Shown: positions 61,601 to 64,000 of the stretch, piece by piece
Layout: the number at the start of each line of letters is the position of its first letter
How positions within the stretch are numbered: position 1 is the stretch's first letter
NCBI GenBank assembly: GCA_026120185.1
Contig: JANUWF010001631.1
Location: 2,847,501-2,911,500, forward strand
Source of the DNA: Voacanga thouarsii
Lineage: Eukaryota > Streptophyta > Magnoliopsida > Gentianales > Apocynaceae
DNA: 64,000 bases
Direction: 5' to 3'
Made by a program: the position numbers and the translations under genes
Notes under the pieces: generated by a model
What the model saw: the letters and a program-made list of their open reading frames with translations, nothing else
Database searches by the model: none
Told to the model about the DNA's origin: nothing

Positions 61601-63430
61601 TAAGTTTCTTTATTTTTGTTGATATTTGGTAGATTGCATGTCAAAATATATCCGATTATCTTCAAATTTAGTTATAACACTTTTATAAGCGATTTAAACA
61701 AATCTAACGGTCGGACCATTAATTGAAAGTGCCTATCGTTGTAAATGCCGTAGGTTTCGGCATTTTTGTTGATATTGTAGGATTGGATGCCAAAATATAT
61801 CCAATTAACATCAAACTTGGTCAAAACACTTTATTGTAATAATTTAAACAAATCTAACAGTCGGATCATTAATTGAAAGTGCCTATCTTTATAAATGCCT
61901 TAGGTTTTCAGTCTTTTTGTAGACATTTGTTAGATTGCATCCCAAAATATGTCCGATTATATTAAAACGTGGTCATAACACTTTTCTTCGAAATTTAAAC
62001 TAATCTAATGGTCAGATCATTAATTGAAAGTTCCTATATTTGTAAATGCCTTAGGTTTTCGGTCTTTTTGTATACATTTGTTGGATTGCATGCCAAAATA
62101 TATCCGATTATCTTCAAATTTGGTCGTAACACTTTTTTTAGAAATTTAAATAAGTCTAATGGTCGGATCATTAATTTAAAGTGCCTATATTTGTTAATGA
62201 CTAAGGTTTTCGATATTTTTGTTAATATTTGTTGGATTGCATTCCAAAATATATCCGATTATCTTCAAATTTGGTCACAACACTTTTATTAGCAATTTAA
62301 ACAAATCTAACGGTCGGATCATTAATTGAAAGTGTCTGTCTTTGTAAATGCCTTAGGTTTTCGGTCTTTTTGTTGATATTGTTGGAATGCATGCCAAAAT
62401 ATATCATATTCTCTTCAAACTTGGTTATTACAATTTTATTATCAATTTAAAAAAATCTAACGGTCGGATCATTAATTGAATGTGCTTATCTTTGTAAATA
62501 CTTTAGGTTTTCGGTCTTTTTGTAGACATTTGTTGGGTTGCATGCCAAAATATATCCGATTAACTTCAAACTAGGTCATAACACTTTTTGTAGTAATTTC
62601 AAGAAATCTAACGGTCGGATCATTAATTGAAAGTGCCTATCTTTGTAAATGCCTTATGTTTTCGGTCTTTTTGTAGACATTTGTTAGATTGCATCCCAAA
62701 ATATATCTGATTAACTTCAAACTTGGTCATAACACTTTTTGTAGTAATTTAAGCAAATCTAACGATCAGATCATTAATTGAAAGTGCCTATCCTTGTAAA
62801 TGCCTAAGGTTTCGGTATTTTCGTAAACATTTGGTGGATTGCATGCCTAATATATCTGATTATCTTCGAATTTGGTCGTAACACTTTTATTAGAAATTTA
62901 AATAAATCTAATGGTCGGATCATTAATTTAAAGTGCCTATATTTGTTAATTACTATGGTTTTCGGTATTTTTGTTAATATTTGTTGGATTGCATGCCAAA
63001 ATATATCCGATTATCTTCAAATTTGGTTACAACACTTTTATTAGCAATTTAAACAAATCTAACGGTCGGATCATTAATTGAAAGTGCCTATCTTTTTAAA
63101 TGTCTTAGGTTTTCGATCTTTTTGTAATCATTTGGTGGATTGCATGCCTAATATATTTCTAAATTCCTTAAGTTTCTTTATTTTTGTTGATATTTGGTAG
63201 ATTGCATGTCAAAATATATCCGATTATCTTCAAATTTAGTTATAACACTTTTATAAGCGATTTAAACAAATCTAACAGTCGGATCATTAATTGAAAGTGC
63301 CTATCGTTGTAAATGCCGTAGGTTTTCGGCATTTTTGTTGATATTGTAGGATTGCATGCCAAAATATATCCAATTAACATCAAACTTGGTCAAAACACTT
63401 TATTGTAATAATTTAAACAAATCTAACAGT
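58650..63430 (+). repeat. Higher-order repeat block, 1,567-bp unit, three copies
   Basis: Three near-identical copies: the ATTATATTAAAACGTGG-type monomer (ATTATATG... in the middle copy) lies at about 58821, 60388 and 61957. The ends of the long in-frame variant are at 59157, 60724 and 62292. The junction GCCTAATATATTTCTAAATTCC is at 60011, 61578 and 63146. Spacings are 1567-1568, not a multiple of 151, because each unit contains a truncated monomer at that junction. Confidence 0.85.
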
Positions 63431-63439
63431 CGGATCATT

Positions 63440-64000
63440 AATTGAAAGTGCCTATCTTTGTAAATTCCTTGAGTTTCGTTATTTTTGTTGATATTTGGTA
63501 GATTGCATGTCAAAATATATCCGATTATCTTCAAATTTAGTTATAACACTTTTATAAGCGATTTAAACAAATCTAACGGTCGGATCATTAATTGAATGTG
63601 ACTATCTTTGTAAATGCCTTAGGTTTTCGGTATTTTTGTTGATATTTGTAGGATTGCATGCCAAAATATATCCAATTAACATCAAACTTGGTCAAAACAC
63701 TTTATTGTAATAATTTAAACAAATCTAACAGTCGGATAATTAATTGAAAGTGCCTATCTTTATAAATGCCTTAGGTTTTCAGTCTTTTTGTAGACATTTG
63801 TTGGATTACATGCCAAAATATATCCGATTATATTAAAACGTGGTCATAACACTTTTCTTCGAAATTTAAACTAATCTAATGGTTAGATCATTAATTGAAA
63901 GTTCCTATATTTGTCAATGCCTTAAGTTTTCGGTCTTTTTGTAGACATTTGTTGGATAGCATGCCAAAATATATTCGATTATCTTCAAATTTGGTCGTAA
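63440..64000 (+). repeat. Satellite segment matching 45520-46080
   Basis: The succession of variants GTAAATTCCTTGAGTTTCG, GCGATTTAAACAAATC, CAATTAACATCAAAC, GGATTACATGCC, TTAAAACGTGG and GGATAGCATGCC occurs in the same order as at 45520-46080, with only a few base changes over ~560 bases. The array thus switches from the 1,567-bp unit back to the unit seen 18 kb earlier. Confidence 0.75.

Larger units (their letters stand above)
35281..64000 (+). repeat. Satellite array, ~151-bp monomer, ~190 copies, head-to-tail
   Basis: The landmark ATCCGATTA recurs at 35282, 35433, 35584 and 35735, a regular 151-bp step, and this continues to the last base of the window. Each monomer has a conserved half with CTAACGGTCGGATCATTAATT, GAAAGTGCCTATCTTTGTAA and ATGCCTTAGGTTTTCGGT. 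Its variable half contains GGATTGCATGCCAAAATATA, a CCGATTA box and AACACTTTT. At least five variants alternate, for example ...TTCAAATTTGGTCATAAC, ...TTCAAACTTGGTCATAAC with TTTTTGTAGTAATTT, ...TTAAAACGTGGTCATAAC with CTTCGAAATTT, and AACATCAAACTTGGTCAAAA. All are in one orientation. 151 is not a multiple of three, and the short reading frames are not genes. No transposon interrupts the array. Confidence 0.97.

Noticed and set aside
58933..62292. A repeated 74-95-residue 'FVGLHAKIYPIIFKFGRNTF...' reading frame in the satellite, also at 52439, 55509 and elsewhere.
   Set aside because: It spans about one and a half monomers of 151 bp, recurs only because the higher-order unit recurs, has no start context or domain, and other monomer variants interrupt it with stops.
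35281..64000. A CRISPR-like array.
   Set aside because: Repeats are 151 bp, contiguous, without unique spacers or cas genes, in an evident plant nuclear context.

Overview
The window looks like plant nuclear heterochromatin. It is AT-rich and has no intact host gene. Its contents are nested and decayed LTR retrotransposons (Ty1-copia, Ty3-gypsy chromovirus-like, Athila-like), a CACTA (En/Spm) DNA transposon with spliced transposase exons, plant-type microsatellites and a very long satellite array. I cannot name the species. The setting suggests a pericentromeric or other satellite-bearing block, but that is inference.

Layout, left to right. (1) 1-3091: a partial, reverse-oriented copy of a ~4.3-kb LTR family, called LTR-X here. 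(2) 3092-7500: LTR-like and gag (CCHC) debris of Ty3-gypsy elements plus microsatellites. (3) About 7500-11876: a compact Athila-like element with LTR, tRNA-Asp-type PBS, degenerate gag-like reading frame and polypurine tract. It is split by a forward solo copia LTR (9560-11292). (4) 11877-about 18800: a decayed Ty1-copia element on the minus strand with 3' LTR, RNase H, RT, integrase, protease, gag and leader; no 5' LTR is visible. (5) About 18800-21530: a minus-strand Ty3-gypsy pol remnant (IN, RNase H, RT, end of PR). (6) 21531-27978: a reverse LTR-X split by a forward solo LTR-X (22627-26918) with a perfect 5-bp target duplication (GACCT). This explains an otherwise puzzling B'-A-B-A' inverted arrangement. 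(7) 27979-about 34450: a CACTA element starting CACTACAGG, with ~1 kb of GTGACAA subterminal repeats and minus-strand transposase exons. A second CACTA end (32416) and a strongly G-rich island (33890-34420) lie inside it. (8) 34790-35080: microsatellites. (9) 35281-64000: about 190 head-to-tail copies of a ~151-bp satellite monomer, organised into several distinct higher-order repeats (about 1.81 kb, 3.46 kb and 1.57 kb), and continuing past the window end.

Nothing here forms a working pathway. Every retroelement coding region is broken by stops and frameshifts. The CACTA transposase exons keep plausible splice sites and reading phase but are incomplete. The most informative content is structural: self-nesting of an LTR family, a tRNA-like pol III promoter motif carried inside those LTRs, an inverted pair of copia LTRs, and the multi-layer organisation of the satellite.
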